From positions 62,001 through 126,000 of the forward strand of contig NZ_QKYW01000001.1 of NCBI RefSeq assembly GCF_003253735.1: a stretch of DNA of 64,000 bases, given 5' to 3'. The first letter of the stretch is position 1, and each line of letters starts with the position of its first letter. The DNA comes from Pseudomonas sp. URMO17WK12:I2 (GTDB lineage Bacteria > Pseudomonadota > Gammaproteobacteria > Pseudomonadales > Pseudomonadaceae). Shown in pieces: positions 44,487 through 55,463 of this stretch. A model generated the notes under the pieces. The model was given only the letters and a program-made list of their open reading frames with translations, did no database searches and was not told where the DNA came from. A program made the translations under genes and the position numbers.

Positions 44487-45341
44487 ATGAGCAAGCACTA
44501 CCTGAGCATCGAGCATGTGGAAAAGTACTTCGAGCGTGACGGCGTCAGCTCCCACGTACTGAACCAGATCAACCTCAACGTCGAGCGCGGCGAATACATT
44601 TCCATCATCGGCCATTCCGGTTGTGGCAAGTCGACGGTGCTGAACATCGTCGCCGGCCTTACCGACTCCAGCAGCGGCGCGGTGATTCTCGACGGCCGCG
44701 AGGTGCGCGGCCCCGGCCCGGACCGCAGCCTGGTGTTCCAGAACCACTCGCTGCTGCCCTGGCTGACCGTGCAGGAGAACGTCGCCCTGGCCGTCGACAA
44801 GGTGTTCAAGCGCACCAAGAGCAAGGCCGAGCGCCGCGAATGGACGCTGCATCATCTGGAACTGGTGAGCATGGGCCATGCACTGCACAAGCGACCCAGC
44901 GAGATTTCCGGTGGCATGAAGCAACGCGTCGGCATCGCCCGCGCGCTGGCCATGGAACCCAAGGTACTGCTCCTCGACGAGCCGTTCGGCGCGCTGGACG
45001 CCCTGACCCGTGCGCACCTGCAGGATGAAGTGATGCGCATCCAGAGCGAACTGCACAACACGGTGATGATGATCACCCACGACGTCGACGAAGCGGTGCT
45101 GCTCTCCGACCGCATCGTGATGATGACCAATGGCCCGTCGGCGACCATCGGCGAGATTCTCACCATCGACCTGCCACGGCCACGCGACCGCATCGCCCTG
45201 GCGGACGACCCGCGCTACAACGCCTATCGACACGCTGTGCTGAGCTTCCTCCATGAGAAGCAGCGCAAGGTCGAACCGTTGAGCACACGGCGCAGCACGC
45301 TGGTCACAGAGCCTGCTACCAAGCAGCGCGCCCGCGCCTGA
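44487..45341 (+). CDS. nrtD: ABC nitrate importer ATPase (NrtD/CmpD-like)
   Basis: 284 residues. Walker A GHSGCGKST, signature ISGGMKQRVGIARALAMEP, Walker B VLLLDEPFGALDALTR and switch MMITHDVDEAV. It is a single ATPase without the extra binding domain of NrtC, so two copies probably drive the importer. GAGGAG upstream fixes the start; the longer open frame runs back into nrtB. Confidence 0.95.
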   Translation: MSKHYLSIEHVEKYFERDGVSSHVLNQINLNVERGEYISIIGHSGCGKSTVLNIVAGLTDSSSGAVILDGREVRGPGPDRSLVFQNHSLLPWLTVQENVALAVDKVFKRTKSKAERREWTLHHLELVSMGHALHKRPSEISGGMKQRVGIARALAMEPKVLLLDEPFGALDALTRAHLQDEVMRIQSELHNTVMMITHDVDEAVLLSDRIVMMTNGPSATIGEILTIDLPRPRDRIALADDPRYNAYRHAVLSFLHEKQRKVEPLSTRRSTLVTEPATKQRARA

Positions 45342-45353
45342 CGCGGGGTGCCG

Positions 45354-45581
45354 TCAGTCCTTGGCGATACCGGTAATGGTGATGCCATAACGCTCCTCGA
45401 GGCGTACTGCGGGCGTCTGCTCCTCACGGGGCTGTTCCTTCGGTTCGAGGGGTTCGAGATTTTCTTGCGCCCATTCGAGCACCCAGGTCACCGCCTGTTC
45501 CAGGCTGGGTTTCTCTTTGGATTTGACCTTGAGGACTTCGGCAGCTTCGTCTCGGCTATAGGTGATGATCCATTGGCTCAT
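45354..45581 (-). CDS. Small conserved-looking acidic protein of unknown function
   Basis: 75 residues: MSQWIITYSRDEAAEVLKVKSKEKPSLEQAVTWVLEWAQ, then Glu/Pro-rich (LEPLEPKEQPREEQTP) and an end ITITGIAKD. GGAG lies 9 bases before the ATG. It has good codon use for this genome and no recognisable domain. It is convergent with nrtD, 12 bases apart. Confidence 0.6.
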   Translation of the reverse strand: MSQWIITYSRDEAAEVLKVKSKEKPSLEQAVTWVLEWAQENLEPLEPKEQPREEQTPAVRLEERYGITITGIAKD

Positions 45582-45724
45582 GGCGAGTCTCCAGCAGGTG
45601 ATGGCACGCTGCGCGTGCCCTGATGAAGATGTAGACCTACCGGCCGTGAACAGTTCGCCCTATAAATCCGAGGGAACTTCGCTGACCCGCACCACTCAGA
45701 AATTACGCATCGATTGATTTCTCC

Positions 45725-45751
45725 GGGCGCATGAGGCGCCCATTTTTTTTT
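45725..45751 (+). terminator. Intrinsic terminator (plus strand)
   Basis: GGGCGC-ATGAG-GCGCCC followed by A and nine T. It is about 380 bases beyond nrtD, past the 75-residue minus-strand gene, so which transcript it stops is unclear; a terminator for read-through from nrtD is possible. Confidence 0.75.
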
Positions 45752-45809
45752 GCCTGAAATTCGGCATTTCAGAGGCCGCCCGGGCCGCAGCCGATGAAAA
45801 GCCAGGCAT

Positions 45810-45836
45810 AAAAAAACCGGGAGATTCCCGGTTTTT
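45810..45836 (-). terminator. Intrinsic terminator after dcd
   Basis: AAAAAACCGGGA-GAT-TCCCGGTTTTTT, a perfect stem with T-runs on both strands, 22 bases after the dcd stop. Confidence 0.9.
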
Positions 45837-45858
45837 TCTCAGCGAATCACCATGGCCA

Positions 45859-46425
<567 letters not shown>

Positions 46426-46601
46426 GGCGGGGCCTTCCTGAAAGTCTTCGCGGTGAAAAGTGCTCGCATCTTACCGGGCTGCAGAGCCGCGTTCAAAGCC
46501 TCTTGACGGGCCGCTGCAATGGGTTTGGTAGACGCCCGATGCAAGTAAATCGCAAAAAGACTGACAGAGCATTCGCACTTCGCGAAAAAAGCGGGTATGG
46601 T

Positions 46602-46751
46602 GATCCCACTGTGCTGCATGTGTCACCGCGAATCGCTACATGATGCCTAGATTTCGATCCAAACATCGTCCGACTCCTAGTACTCGTTGCACTCAGTCCC
46701 GGCCTGGTTTTATCCAGGGCTGTTAATTATTTAGTTCTTAGGAGACATCAC
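46602..46751 (+). promoter_or_regulatory. Long 5' leader of the cold-shock gene
   Basis: The stretch before the cold-shock gene is AT-rich compared with its surroundings and holds the hairpin CCTGG-TTTTAT-CCAGG (46702-46717). TAGTTCTTAGGAGACATCAC brings a strong Shine-Dalgarno to the ATG. Long leaders controlling translation are typical of csp genes. The rest of the gap back to dcd (46426-46601) shows nothing recognisable. Confidence 0.5.
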
Positions 46752-46961
46752 ATGTCCAATCGTCAGACTGGCACCGTTAAGTGGTTCAACGATGAAAAAG
46801 GCTACGGCTTCATCACCCCGCAATCCGGTGACGACCTGTTCGTACACTTCAAAGCTATCCAGAGCGATGGCTTCAAGAGCCTGAAAGAAGGCCAGCAAGT
46901 GACTTTCGTGGCCACCCGTGGTCAGAAAGGCATGCAAGCAGAAGAAGTTCAGGTTGTATAA
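46752..46961 (+). CDS. CspA-family cold-shock protein
   Basis: 69 residues forming one cold-shock OB domain. RNP-1 is KGYGFI and RNP-2 is DLFVHF, both intact. It is a nucleic-acid chaperone that melts mRNA structure. A long leader and a strong terminator frame the gene as a single-gene unit; it resembles CapB/CspD-type paralogues of pseudomonads, but the exact paralogue cannot be fixed. Confidence 0.95.
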   Translation: MSNRQTGTVKWFNDEKGYGFITPQSGDDLFVHFKAIQSDGFKSLKEGQQVTFVATRGQKGMQAEEVQVV

Positions 46962-46977
46962 CCTGCTTTAACTGTTA

Positions 46978-47008
46978 GAAAAAACCTCGCTTCGGCGGGG
47001 TTTTTTTA
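46978..47008 (+). terminator. Intrinsic terminator after the cold-shock gene
   Basis: AAAAAACCTCGC-TTC-GGCGGGGTTTTTTT; stem CCTCGC/GCGGGG (with G-T pairing) with a long T-run. Confidence 0.9.
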
Positions 47009-47077
47009 TGCCTGTAATTTGTGCCTGCGGCTCAGCTACCTGAGCCGTGCGCCCGCTTGGCGAGCGCACGTTGACCA

Positions 47078-48172
47078 TCAATCGTCGGCGATCACGATAT
47101 TCGGCATAGCCTGCGCAGTGGTGGCGCTCGATGCGATGCGCGCACCCACCAGGCGTGCGACCTGCTGATAGAGCATGGCGATCTGGCTTTCGGGGTCGGC
47201 GATGGCCGTTGGCCTGCCGCCATCGGCCTGCATGCGAATGGCCATCGACAGCGGCATCGACGCCAACAGGTCAACACCAAACTGCGCGGCCAGCTTCTCC
47301 CCACCACCCTCACCGAACAGATGCTCGGCATGCCCACAGCTGGAGCAGATGTGCACGGCCATGTTCTCTACCACGCCAAGCACCGGAATGTTCACCTTGC
47401 GGAACATTTCCACGCCTTTTCTGGCATCGAGCAGCGCCAGGTCCTGCGGGGTGGTGACGATCACCGCACCGGCCACCGGGACCTTCTGCGCCAGGGTCAG
47501 GTGGATATCGCCGGTGCCCGGCGGCATATCGATGATCAGGTAATCGAGATCGTCCCAGGCAGTCTGGGTGACCAGCTGGATAAGCGCACCGGAAACCATC
47601 GGGCCACGCCAGACCACCGGCGTGTTGTCGTCGGTCAGAAAGGCCATCGACATCACCTGAACGCCATGGGCTTGCAGCGGCACGAACCACTTCTGCTCAC
47701 GCACCTGCGGCCGCGTGCCTTCGGCGATGCCGAACATGATGCCCTGGCTAGGGCCGTAGATGTCCGCATCGAGAATGCCCACCCGAGCGCCTTCACGGGC
47801 CAGGGCCAGGGCCAGGTTGGCGGCAGTGGTGGACTTGCCCACACCGCCCTTGCCGGAGGCCACGGCGATCACGTTCTTGACGTTGGCCAGCGCCGGTACC
47901 TGAGCCTGCGCCTTGTGTGCGGCGATCACGCAATTCACCTCGACAGTTGCGCTGCGCACGCCTGCGAGGTTCTCGATGGCCAGTTGCAGCATCTGCGCCC
48001 AGCCCTGCTTGAACTGCGCAGCGGCGTAACCCAGCTCGAGCTGCACGCTGACCTGGTCACCCTGCACGTCGATGGCGCGCACGCAGCCGGCGCTGAGCGG
48101 ATCCTGATCGAGATGGGGGTCGGTGTACTGACGCAATACGGCTTCGACCGCAGCGCGGATATCAGCGCTCAT
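47078..48172 (-). CDS. apbC: Iron-sulfur cluster carrier ApbC/Mrp
   Basis: 364 residues. An N-terminal DUF59/MIP18-like domain (~1-85) precedes a P-loop ATPase with the deviant Walker A VASGKGGVGKSTTAANLALAL. The C-terminal CSSC (HICSSCGHAEHLFGEGGG) bridges a [4Fe-4S] cluster between two subunits. It delivers Fe-S clusters to apoproteins. This is the Mrp/ApbC NTPase, unrelated to the Mrp antiporter at 8-13.8 kb. It is divergent from metG except for one OmpA gene between them. Confidence 0.95.
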   Translation of the reverse strand: MSADIRAAVEAVLRQYTDPHLDQDPLSAGCVRAIDVQGDQVSVQLELGYAAAQFKQGWAQMLQLAIENLAGVRSATVEVNCVIAAHKAQAQVPALANVKNVIAVASGKGGVGKSTTAANLALALAREGARVGILDADIYGPSQGIMFGIAEGTRPQVREQKWFVPLQAHGVQVMSMAFLTDDNTPVVWRGPMVSGALIQLVTQTAWDDLDYLIIDMPPGTGDIHLTLAQKVPVAGAVIVTTPQDLALLDARKGVEMFRKVNIPVLGVVENMAVHICSSCGHAEHLFGEGGGEKLAAQFGVDLLASMPLSMAIRMQADGGRPTAIADPESQIAMLYQQVARLVGARIASSATTAQAMPNIVIADD

Positions 48173-48267
48173 GCTTGGCTCCGGAGATGGCAGGAAAGGC
48201 GCCTATCCTACCCGAGCTGCCTGGCTGATGCAGGCTGGCGGCCACCTGAGCCGCCAGCACGCAGAAC

Positions 48268-48960
48268 TCACTGCACGGGCTGGCCCGGCAGCGGCTTGAG
48301 GTTTACCTCGACGCGGCGGTTCTGCGCACGCCCCTCGGCGGAGGCGTTGTCGGCAATCGGATTGTCCGGGCCGGCACCGCGACTGGACAGGCGCGAGCCG
48401 TCGATGCCCTGGGCGGTCAGGTAGCTCGTCACACTCTGCGCACGGCGCTCGGACAGCGCCATGTTGTGCTGACGCGACCCGGTGCTGTCGGTGTAACCGA
48501 CGATCTCGATGCTGTTGTTCTGAAACTGTTTGAACGAGGTGGCCAGGTTGTTCAGCGGCGTGTAGAAGCTCGGCGCAATGTCCGCCGAGTCGGTGGCGAA
48601 GGTGATGTTGCCCGGCATGATCAGCTTGATGTCGTCACCCTGGCGCTGCACCTCCACACCGGTGCCTTCCATGCTGCGGCGCAGTTCGGCCTCCTGGCGA
48701 TCGGCGTAATAGCCGTAGCCGGCACCCGCCGCGCCGGCCAGCACCGCACCGATGGCCGCCCCCTTGCCACGGTCGTTATGGCTGATCGCTGCGCCGACAG
48801 CCGCGCCGGCAAGCGCTGCCAGGCCGCCGTAGGTCGCGGTACGGTGACCGCTGCCGCCGGGCGCCCCACCGCCGACATTGTCATAAGGATTGCTGGAGGC
48901 ACAGCCAACCAGCAGAGCCAGCGCAGTGGCACAGGCGAGCGGACGTAGAATTGCACGCAT
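48268..48960 (-). CDS. Glycine-zipper OmpA-family lipoprotein (YiaD-like)
   Basis: 230 residues. Signal with lipobox LVGC (Cys 20), a glycine-zipper pair (AALAGAAVGAAISHNDRGKGAAIGAVLAGAAGAGYGYYAD, ~50-90) and an OmpA peptidoglycan-binding domain (IEIVGYTDSTGSRQHNMALSERRAQSV ... RAQNRRVEVNLKP). The YiaD architecture ties the outer membrane to peptidoglycan. It is the third OmpA-domain lipoprotein in the window. Confidence 0.92.
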   Translation of the reverse strand: MRAILRPLACATALALLVGCASSNPYDNVGGGAPGGSGHRTATYGGLAALAGAAVGAAISHNDRGKGAAIGAVLAGAAGAGYGYYADRQEAELRRSMEGTGVEVQRQGDDIKLIMPGNITFATDSADIAPSFYTPLNNLATSFKQFQNNSIEIVGYTDSTGSRQHNMALSERRAQSVTSYLTAQGIDGSRLSSRGAGPDNPIADNASAEGRAQNRRVEVNLKPLPGQPVQ

Positions 48961-49113
48961 GGTTCATCTCCTGGATGGAGAGCGGAAGGTAATCCTTGGA
49001 ACCCGCTCACGCCTGTAAATTCAAGCCGATAGCCGCTGAATTTGCCCGCTGGCCGGAACGCGCCCGGTTACTTTATAGTGATCGACCACCCGCCAATCGA
49101 TGACAGCCTGACA

Positions 49114-51147
49114 ATGTCCCAAGCTCGCCAGATTCTCGTTACCAGCGCCCTCCCCTATGCCAACGGTTCGATCCACCTTGGCCATATGCTCGAGTACATC
49201 CAGACCGACATGTGGGTGCGTTTCCAGAAGCTGCGCGGCAACCAGGCCATCTACGTGTGCGCCGACGATGCCCACGGCTCGGCGATCATGCTGCGCGCGG
49301 AGAAGGAAGGCATTACCCCGGAACAGCTGATCGACGGCGTCAAGGCCGAGCACAGCGGCGACTTCGCCCACTTTCTGGTGGACTTCGACAATTTCCACTC
49401 CACCCACTCGCCGGAGAACCGCGAGCTGTCGGAGTCGATCTACAAGGCGCTGCGTGACAACGGCCACATCGCCACGCGTTCGGTAACCCAGTACTTCGAC
49501 CCGGAAAAGGGCATGTTCCTGGCCGACCGCTTCATCAAGGGCACCTGCCCGAAATGCGCAACGCCGGACCAGTACGGCGACAACTGCGAGAAATGCGGTG
49601 CCACCTACGAGCCCACCGAACTGAAAGACCCGCGCTCGGCGATTTCCGGCGCGGTGCCGGTGCTCAAGGACTCCAAGCACTTCTTCTTCAAGCTGCCGCA
49701 GTTCCAGGACATGCTCCAGCAGTGGACGCGCAGCGGCACCCTGCAGGAATCGGTAGCCAACAAGCTCGCCGAGTGGCTCGATGGCGGCCTGCACGAGTGG
49801 GACATCAGCCGTGATGCGCCCTACTTCGGTTTCGAGATTCCCGACGAGCCGGGCAAGTATTTCTACGTCTGGCTGGATGCGCCGATCGGCTACATGGCCA
49901 GCTTCAAGAACCTCTGCGCGCGCCGCCCGGAGCTGGACTTCGATGCGTTCTGGAACAAGGACTCCAAGGCCGAGGTGTATCACTTCATCGGCAAGGACAT
50001 CGTCAACTTCCACGCCCTGTTCTGGCCGGCCATGCTTGAAGGCGCCGGCTACCGCAAGCCGACCGCCATCAACGTGCACGGCTACCTGACCGTCAATGGC
50101 CAGAAGATGTCCAAGTCGCGTGGCACCTTCATCAAGGCGCGCACCTACCTGGATCACCTGAACCCCGAATACCTGCGCTACTACTACGCCGCCAAGTTGG
50201 GCCGTGGCGTCGACGACCTCGATCTGAACCTCGAGGACTTCATCCAGAAGGTCAACTCGGACCTGGTCGGCAAGGTGGTCAACATCGCCAGCCGCTGCGC
50301 CGGCTTCATCCACAAGGGCAACGCCGGCGTGCTGGTTGCCGCCAACCCGGAACCCGAGCTGTGGAACGCCTTCCAGAGCGCCGCGCCAGGCATCGCCGAA
50401 GCCTACGAGAGCCGCGATTTCGCCCGCGCCATGCGTGAAATCATGGCCCTGGCCGACCGCGCCAACGCCTGGATCGCCGACAAGGCGCCCTGGTCGCTGG
50501 CCAAGCAGGAAGGCAAGGCCGACGAGGTGCAGGCGATCTGTGCCCTGGGCGTCAACCTGTTCCGCCAGTTGGTGATCTTCCTCAAGCCGGTACTGCCGAA
50601 CCTGGCGCGCGATGCCGAGGCCTTCCTCAATGTCGCGCCGCTGGAGTGGAAGGACCTGACCACGCTGCTGGCCGATCATCAGCTCAATCCGTTCACCCCG
50701 CTGCTCAGCCGCATCGAGCCGGCCAAGGTGCAAGCCATGGTCGAGGCCTCCAAGGAAGACCTGGCGGCCGCCGAAGCACCCCGAGGAAACGGCGAACTGA
50801 AAAAGGATCCGCTGGCCGCGGAGATCGCCTTTGACGCCTTCGCAGCCGTCGACCTGCGCATCGCGCTGATCGAGAAATGCGAGTTCGTCGAAGGCGCCGA
50901 CAAGCTGCTGCGCCTGACCCTGGATATCGGCGACGAGAAACGCAACGTGTTCAGCGGCATCAAGAGCGCCTACCCGGACCCCAGCAAGCTGGAAGGCCGC
51001 CTGACGCTGTACGTGGCCAACCTGGCAGCACGCAAGATGAAGTTCGGCGTGTCCGAAGGCATGGTGCTGGCTGCCGGCCCCGGCGGCGAAGAAATCTACC
51101 TGCTCAGCCCGGACAGCGGTGCCAAGCCGGGCCAACGCGTCAAGTAA
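49114..51147 (+). CDS. metG: Methionine--tRNA ligase
   Basis: 677 residues. The HIGH box is HLGH (21-24) in [18 protein letters not shown] and the KMSKS loop is KMSKSRGT (~331-337). The zinc-binding knuckle has two CxxC pairs (CPKC and CEKC). The C-terminus carries the dimerising EMAP/Trbp111-type tRNA-binding domain ([29 protein letters not shown]...). The start ATG at 49114 matches the family; the frame is open 72 bases further upstream but without resemblance. Confidence 0.96.
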   Translation: MSQARQILVTSALPYANGSIHLGHMLEYIQTDMWVRFQKLRGNQAIYVCADDAHGSAIMLRAEKEGITPEQLIDGVKAEHSGDFAHFLVDFDNFHSTHSPENRELSESIYKALRDNGHIATRSVTQYFDPEKGMFLADRFIKGTCPKCATPDQYGDNCEKCGATYEPTELKDPRSAISGAVPVLKDSKHFFFKLPQFQDMLQQWTRSGTLQESVANKLAEWLDGGLHEWDISRDAPYFGFEIPDEPGKYFYVWLDAPIGYMASFKNLCARRPELDFDAFWNKDSKAEVYHFIGKDIVNFHALFWPAMLEGAGYRKPTAINVHGYLTVNGQKMSKSRGTFIKARTYLDHLNPEYLRYYYAAKLGRGVDDLDLNLEDFIQKVNSDLVGKVVNIASRCAGFIHKGNAGVLVAANPEPELWNAFQSAAPGIAEAYESRDFARAMREIMALADRANAWIADKAPWSLAKQEGKADEVQAICALGVNLFRQLVIFLKPVLPNLARDAEAFLNVAPLEWKDLTTLLADHQLNPFTPLLSRIEPAKVQAMVEASKEDLAAAEAPRGNGELKKDPLAAEIAFDAFAAVDLRIALIEKCEFVEGADKLLRLTLDIGDEKRNVFSGIKSAYPDPSKLEGRLTLYVANLAARKMKFGVSEGMVLAAGPGGEEIYLLSPDSGAKPGQRVK

Positions 51148-51163
51148 CCGATCTGGAGCAAGG

Positions 51164-51967
51164 ATGCTTATCCAACGAACCTGGTTTCTCGCCTCTGCCC
51201 TGGCCCTGCTGACCCTGGTCGGCTGCTCGCCGTCCGGTGACGGTCGCGCACCGGCAGGTGCCGCGCTGCAGGGTGAAACGGCGCAACAGGGCGCCTTTCT
51301 CGCCTACGAACACAGCGTCGGTATTCGCCTGCCGGTCGAGCAGGTCGAGCCGCGCCTGGCTGCGGTCCGTGAAGCGTGCAGCAGCCAGCGTTTCGGCCAG
51401 TGCGACCTGCTGGCCATCGAGCAGAGCCAAGGCCATTACCAGGCGGCCAGCATCACCGTGCGCATCGCGCCGGCGGGTGTCGAACCGCTGGTTGGTTTTG
51501 CCGGCGAAGGCGGCGAACTGCAGAGCCGCCATACCCGCGCCGAGGACCTGGCTCAGGCAGTCAGCGATACCGAACAGCAACGCCAACGCCTGGAACGCCA
51601 GCAGAAAACCCTGCTGCTCTATCAGGCGCGCACCGACCTGAGCGTCAGCGACATGCTCGCCCTGGCCCGCGAACTGGCCGAGGTAGAGGTGCAACTGGCA
51701 GGCAATGCCCAGCAGTCGGCGCAGCAGCAACGTCGCCTGACCACCAACCTGCTGACCATCAGCTTCAGCACCGAAGGCGAACCTGTTGGGCGCCTGGCGC
51801 GTATCGGCGACGCGGCAAGTGGCATGCTCGACAACGCCACCGAGGGCGCCACCGAAGCGCTAAAACTGCTTGGCTACGGCATCCCCTTCGTGATCATTCT
51901 GTTTCCGCTCGCCCTGCTGGTTCGCTGGCTGTGGCGTAAGGCGAGCCGCGCACGCAACACCGCATGA
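51164..51967 (+). CDS. DUF4349 lipoprotein
   Basis: 267 residues. Lipobox LVGC at about residue 20, a soluble DUF4349 domain (AYEHSVGIRLPVEQVEPRLAAVREAC ... RAEDLAQAVSDTEQQRQRLERQQKTLLLYQARTDLSVSDMLALARELAEVEVQL) with a helical coiled-coil part, and a C-terminal membrane helix (LLGYGIPFVIILFPLALLVRWLW). It may span between membranes. GGAGCAAGG fixes the start; it follows metG by 16 bases. Confidence 0.82.
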   Translation: MLIQRTWFLASALALLTLVGCSPSGDGRAPAGAALQGETAQQGAFLAYEHSVGIRLPVEQVEPRLAAVREACSSQRFGQCDLLAIEQSQGHYQAASITVRIAPAGVEPLVGFAGEGGELQSRHTRAEDLAQAVSDTEQQRQRLERQQKTLLLYQARTDLSVSDMLALARELAEVEVQLAGNAQQSAQQQRRLTTNLLTISFSTEGEPVGRLARIGDAASGMLDNATEGATEALKLLGYGIPFVIILFPLALLVRWLWRKASRARNTA

Positions 51968-52130
51968 GTGAGCGCTGGCGTGGCCGTGCCGCTGTACCGG
52001 GCGCGGCCCATGCCGGATAATGCCCGGCTCACGCGCCAGCCAGACCTGCAACAGCGATGATCGACTCCCGCAACCTTACCTATCCGTACCGCCATGGGGC
52101 GTTCCCGTGCCGGCGCGCCTGGGCGCGCCC

Positions 52131-53255
52131 ATGAGGGCCGCGCAGCGTATTGCCGCCATCGACGCGCTGCTGCCGCAGACGCAATGCGGCAAGTGCGGTC
52201 ATCCGGGCTGCCTGCCCTACGCAGAGGGCATTGCTGCGGGTGAGGCGATCAACAAGTGCCCGCCCGGCGGCACGGCGACCATCCATGCCCTGGCCGACCT
52301 GTTGCAGATACCGGAGCTGCCCCTGGCACTGCCGGCAACGGCGCCGCAGGTGGCGGTGATCCGCGAGGCCGAGTGCATCGGCTGCACCAAGTGCATCCAG
52401 GCCTGCCCGGTGGACGCCATCGTTGGCGCGGCCAAGCTGATGCACACGGTGATCAACGATGAATGCACGGGCTGCGAGTTGTGCATCGCCCCTTGCCCGG
52501 TGGACTGCATAGACCTGATTGCCCTGGCGCCGCCCGAGGCCGAGGAGCAACGCGCGCGCGCCGACCTGTTCCGTACCCGCCACCAGAATCGTCTGGCCCG
52601 CCTGGCGCGCAACGATGCCCGTCGCCGCGCGGCCCGCCCGGTACGTCCTGCGCCTGTAGAGGCGCCTGCTGTCGCGCCCCTGCAGCCCCCCGGTGCGTCC
52701 TCGCTGAAACAGGCGAAGATCGATGCCGCCATGAGCCGGGCCCAGTTGCAGAAGGCCCTGAAAGCCTTTGGTGATACGCCGGATGACGGCCAGCGTCAGC
52801 AACTGGTGGCCCTGCAACAGGCCGCCGAGCAGGATCAACGGCGTCTCGCCGAGCTGCAGGCAACGCCCGTACAAGCAGCCCCAAGCCCGGGCGAGCAGGC
52901 ACTCAAGCAGGCCAAGATCGACCTGGCCAGCCACCGCATGGCCCTCAAGGCCGGCGAACGCCGCGGCCTCGACGAACAGGCCCTGGCCCCGCTACGCAGC
53001 GCCTATGCCGCCGCCCAGCAGGCCCTGCACCTGGCCGAAGAGCGCTGTGGCAAGCCCCCGCCCGCCCGCGTGCTGGTCGACAAGGCCGGGCTAAGCGTGC
53101 GGCTGCGCCAGCTGAAGACCGACCTGGCCTACGCCCGTGCCGAGCTCAGCAAGTTACAGCGCAGCGAACCCGCTGACGCTGCCAGGATACGCGATGCCCA
53201 AGAGCGCCTTGCCGCGGCCGAACGCCGCTTGCAGGCGCAGACCAGCGCCAGTTAG
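52131..53255 (+). CDS. rnfB: Orphan RnfB-like ferredoxin with three helical repeats
   Basis: 374 residues from ATG 52131. An RnfB [4Fe-4S] domain comes first (CGKCGHPGC ... KCPPGG), then two ferredoxin [4Fe-4S] motifs ([16 protein letters not shown] and [16 protein letters not shown]). The membrane-anchoring N-terminal helix of Rnf/Rsx complexes is missing, and so are genes for RnfA, C, D, G and E. The C-terminal ~180 residues hold three copies of LxQxKxDxAxxRxxL, at bases 52704, 52902 and 53103 (66- and 67-residue spacing). This tail looks like the lysine/alanine-rich tails of RnfC. A soluble electron-transfer role is inference. An earlier GTG (52107) is also possible as the start. Confidence 0.85.
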   Translation: MRAAQRIAAIDALLPQTQCGKCGHPGCLPYAEGIAAGEAINKCPPGGTATIHALADLLQIPELPLALPATAPQVAVIREAECIGCTKCIQACPVDAIVGAAKLMHTVINDECTGCELCIAPCPVDCIDLIALAPPEAEEQRARADLFRTRHQNRLARLARNDARRRAARPVRPAPVEAPAVAPLQPPGASSLKQAKIDAAMSRAQLQKALKAFGDTPDDGQRQQLVALQQAAEQDQRRLAELQATPVQAAPSPGEQALKQAKIDLASHRMALKAGERRGLDEQALAPLRSAYAAAQQALHLAEERCGKPPPARVLVDKAGLSVRLRQLKTDLAYARAELSKLQRSEPADAARIRDAQERLAAAERRLQAQTSAS

Positions 53256-53284
53256 AGCGCACTGACGAACCCTGATGCCCGACC

Positions 53285-53923
53285 ATGAACGCCGCCAAAC
53301 GCCTTGAAATCTTCCGCCGTCTGCACGAAGACAACCCCGAGCCCAAGACTGAACTGGCCTACAGCACGCCCTTCGAGTTGCTGATCGCCGTGATTCTCTC
53401 GGCCCAGGCCACTGACGTAGGCGTCAACAAGGCCACCGCCAAGCTCTACCCGGTGGCCAATACGCCGGAAGCGATCCTCGCCCTGGGCGTCGATGGCCTG
53501 AGCGAGTACATCAAGACCATCGGCCTGTACAACAGCAAGGCCAGGAACGTCATCGAGACCTGCCGGATACTCGTCGAGCAGCACGGCAGCCAGGTGCCGG
53601 AAACCCGGGAGGCCCTGGAGGCGTTGCCAGGCGTGGGCCGCAAGACCGCCAACGTGGTACTCAACACCGCCTTTCGCCAACTGACCATGGCGGTGGACAC
53701 GCACATCTTCAGGGTCAGCAACCGCACCGGCATCGCCCCTGGCAAGAACGTGGTGGAGGTCGAGAAGAAACTGCTCAAGTTCGTGCCCAGAGATTATCTG
53801 CTGGACGCCCACCACTGGCTGATCCTGCACGGACGCTACGTGTGCCAGGCGCGCAAGCCGCGCTGTGGCAGTTGCCGGATCGAGGACCTGTGCGAATACA
53901 AGGCGAAGACATCCGACGATTGA
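53285..53923 (+). CDS. nth: Endonuclease III
   Basis: 212 residues. DNA glycosylase/AP lyase removing oxidised pyrimidines. The helix-hairpin-helix LPGVGRKTANVVL contains the catalytic lysine (~120), and the catalytic aspartate is in VDTHIFRVSNRTG. The C-terminal [4Fe-4S] loop is CQARKPRCGSCRIEDLC. Its usual rnf-nth adjacency is kept although the rest of rnf is gone. Confidence 0.97.
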   Translation: MNAAKRLEIFRRLHEDNPEPKTELAYSTPFELLIAVILSAQATDVGVNKATAKLYPVANTPEAILALGVDGLSEYIKTIGLYNSKARNVIETCRILVEQHGSQVPETREALEALPGVGRKTANVVLNTAFRQLTMAVDTHIFRVSNRTGIAPGKNVVEVEKKLLKFVPRDYLLDAHHWLILHGRYVCQARKPRCGSCRIEDLCEYKAKTSDD

Positions 53924-54030
53924 GGCTTCATACAGTTCTTGTATGGGCTGATTGAAAAAATCTTTTTTACTCGCTTCACATTTGGCTCTATAAGGTCGGC
54001 AAATGGCCCCTGTAGCCGGGAGTGAAGCGC

Positions 54031-54207
54031 ATGAGCGGCAAAGAAGACCTGGAACTGGAAGACGACTTCGTCAGCGAAGACTCGGACAACAGCGAAGCAC
54101 CTGTAGAAGTGGCGAAAACCAACCTAACCAAGCGACGTATCATCGACAACTTTCTCGAAGAACGACGCCTGCACAAGCAATTGGCCGAGTACGATTTCGA
54201 TCTGTAA
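54031..54207 (+). CDS. Small acidic/basic protein, PA3496-family (putative envelope integrity)
   Basis: 58 residues: SGKEDLELEDDFVSEDSDNSEAP is strongly acidic, the middle TKRRIIDNFLEERRLHKQL is basic and helical, and it ends AEYDFDL. It matches the PA3496-type family, which sits beside nth in pseudomonads; NCBI names it a putative envelope integrity protein, from memory. Function unproven. GGGAGTGAAGCGC precedes the ATG; a GTG nine bases upstream is also in frame. Confidence 0.75.
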   Translation: MSGKEDLELEDDFVSEDSDNSEAPVEVAKTNLTKRRIIDNFLEERRLHKQLAEYDFDL

Positions 54208-54232
54208 GCCACCGGCATGATCCAGATCCAAT

Positions 54233-54268
54233 GAAAAATGCCCGTATCGATGGACACGGGCATTTTTG
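54233..54268. terminator. Bidirectional terminator between the PA3496-like gene and trxB
   Basis: AAAAATGCCCGT pairs with ACGGGCATTTTT around a loop of nine bases. T-runs on both strands stop both convergent genes. Confidence 0.88.
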
Positions 54269-54289
54269 CTTCTTAGCGCAGTGCGCCGA

Positions 54290-55441
<1,152 letters not shown>

Positions 55442-55463
55442 TCACTTGTTGGAGACAACCTCG

